Shown here: one piece after another, positions 13,654 to 14,138 of the stretch
Layout: each line of letters opens with the position of its first letter
How positions within the stretch are numbered: position 1 is the stretch's first letter
NCBI GenBank assembly: GCA_947253405.1
Contig: CAMXZF010000011.1
Location: 1 to 14,138 of the forward strand
DNA: 14,138 nt
Reading direction: 5' to 3'
Source: an uncultured Candidatus Saccharibacteria bacterium
GTDB taxonomy: Bacteria > Patescibacteriota > Saccharimonadia > Saccharimonadales > Saccharimonadaceae
Notes under the pieces: model-generated
The model's database searches: none
Told to the model about the DNA's origin: nothing
What the model saw: the letters and a program-made list of their open reading frames with translations, nothing else
Made by a program: the position numbers and the translations under genes

Positions 13654-13941
13654 TTGGAACTAAAATTATACGAAAAAGCTAACTGCGTACAATGTAGAGC
13701 TACAGATCGTAAACTAAAGAAAACCTTAGGTAATGTTGTTTATAATGAATTAGTTAATAAAATTAGCTTAGACGATAATAGAGAAGCTGTTGAACACTTG
13801 AAAAAACTAGGCTTTCAATCCGCGCCAGTTATAGAAGTTTTTGATAGCAAAGAAGATAATGAACCGCGCGAAACTTGGTCTGGTTTCCGTCCCGAAAGAA
13901 TTGTCGCTTTGGGTAAAATTGCACTAAAAAGTGCGTCCTAA
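13654..13941 (+). CDS. nrdH: NrdH-like redoxin (glutaredoxin family)
   Basis: A 95-residue thioredoxin-fold protein. Cys11-Val-Gln-Cys14 is the redox active site, Pro58 in SAPVI is the cis-proline, and WSGFRPERI (75-83) is the C-terminal motif of NrdH. In other bacteria NrdH passes electrons, usually from thioredoxin reductase, to class Ib ribonucleotide reductase. No reductase gene is visible here, though the gene lies close to the window end. The start is TTG 13654, five bases after AGGAGGG (13642-13648). The upstream in-frame ATG at 13609 would add 15 unrelated residues and place the ribosome site inside the gene. An NrdR-like box upstream agrees with the function. The region YNELVNKISLDDNR (30-43) is somewhat longer than in classical NrdH. 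Confidence 0.9.
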   Translation: MELKLYEKANCVQCRATDRKLKKTLGNVVYNELVNKISLDDNREAVEHLKKLGFQSAPVIEVFDSKEDNEPRETWSGFRPERIVALGKIALKSAS

Positions 13942-13944
13942 AAT

Positions 13945-14091
13945 TTAGCGTCTAGCTGATTTTTTAACAATAGTGTTTCTAAGGTAAATTGACCAAATCA
14001 TAATGCCAAAGCAGATAAATACTTCTAGGTATTCAGTTACAGCGCCTGGGTTAACTTCCCAAGACTTTGCTATAAATAAACTATTAGTAAC
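13945..14091 (-). CDS. C-terminal fragment of a small membrane protein
   Basis: On the minus strand an open frame enters at the end of genuine sequence and runs 48 codons to TAA (13947-13945). It has an acidic, aromatic stretch (SWEVNPGAVTEYLEV), a hydrophobic segment (FICFGIMIWSIYL) and a basic end (KKSARR), the look of a protein ending in a membrane helix with a cytoplasmic tail. The 5' part is lost because the contig ends in adapter. The stop lies three bases from the nrdH stop, a convergent layout seen elsewhere in the window. The family is not recognised, and its coding status rests on the sensible composition and the packing. Confidence 0.55.
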   Translation of the reverse strand, partial: VTNSLFIAKSWEVNPGAVTEYLEVFICFGIMIWSIYLRNTIVKKSARR

Positions 14092-14138
14092 CTGTCTCTT
14101 ATACACATCTGACGCTGCCGACGATTCGCCACCGGTGT
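14092..14138. other. Nextera sequencing adapter, not genomic
   Basis: The first 19 bases (14092-14110) are the Tn5 mosaic end CTGTCTCTTATACACATCT, followed by GACGCTGCCGACGA (14111-14124), the reverse complement of the Nextera read-1 adapter. The next ten bases (14125-14134) fit a 10-base i5 index, and GTGT (14135-14138) starts the flow-cell P5 side sequence. This is untrimmed library adapter at a contig end. Confidence 0.97.

Noticed and set aside
1..14091. Alternative genetic code with TGA as glycine (as in Gracilibacteria/Absconditabacteria)
   Set aside because: All conserved proteins read through intact in the standard code without any in-frame TGA, and their glycines are normally encoded.
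1..14091. CRISPR array, insertion sequence, prophage or toxin-antitoxin pair
   Set aside because: No spaced direct repeats, terminal inverted repeats with target duplication, transposase or phage-like genes, or recognisable toxin-antitoxin proteins were seen.
14092..14138. Continuation of the minus-strand gene upstream of 14091
   Set aside because: The frame stays open there, but the sequence is adapter.

Overview
The window looks like a fragment of a small, AT-rich genome from the candidate phyla radiation. Candidatus Saccharibacteria (TM7) is my best guess. That placement is inference, resting on a sortase among several membrane-anchored proteins of unknown function, tail-extended ribosomal proteins, a fused rnhB-yraN gene, very tight packing, and a standard genetic code with no TGA stop in 17 genes. 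There are no phage genes, insertion sequences or CRISPR arrays, and no gene-free stretch reaches 300 bases.

Layout. Positions 1-1960 (+): the 3' part of khpA, a terminator, rplS (L19) with its own promoter, and a single gene fusing RNase HII to the UPF0102/YraN nuclease-like domain. Positions 1963-2966 (-): a small two-helix protein, perhaps AtpZ-like, and a membrane-anchored protein of unknown function. Positions 3189-3346 (-): tRNA-Leu(TAA) with encoded CCA, promoter and terminator. Positions 3425-9237: an envelope-related block containing a sortase with a long cytoplasmic coiled coil (+), a PEGA/beta-propeller membrane protein (-), a one-helix protein with a DUF4367-like outer domain (+) and a polytopic membrane protein (+). 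Positions 9285-10388 (+): a soluble PAS histidine kinase without a neighbouring response regulator, facing a small two-helix protein (-, 10414-10659).

Positions 10703-13489 (+) hold the conserved secE-nusG, rplK, rplA block, here split into three transcription units. secE and nusG overlap by one base. rplK has its own promoter and a strong terminator. rplA has a promoter whose -35 box lies in the loop of that rplK terminator, followed by an RNA element that looks like the L1 autoregulatory site. Positions 13500-13941 (+): an NrdR-box-like palindrome, a promoter, a leader and an NrdH-type redoxin. A truncated gene on the minus strand follows.

Promoters share a recurring pattern: an extended -10 (TG, one base, then a TATAAT-like hexamer), often with a weak -35. 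Two spacers contain palindromes. Three convergent gene pairs are separated by only 2-3 bases. The last 47 bases (14092-14138) are a Nextera sequencing adapter, not genomic DNA, so the real sequence ends at 14091.
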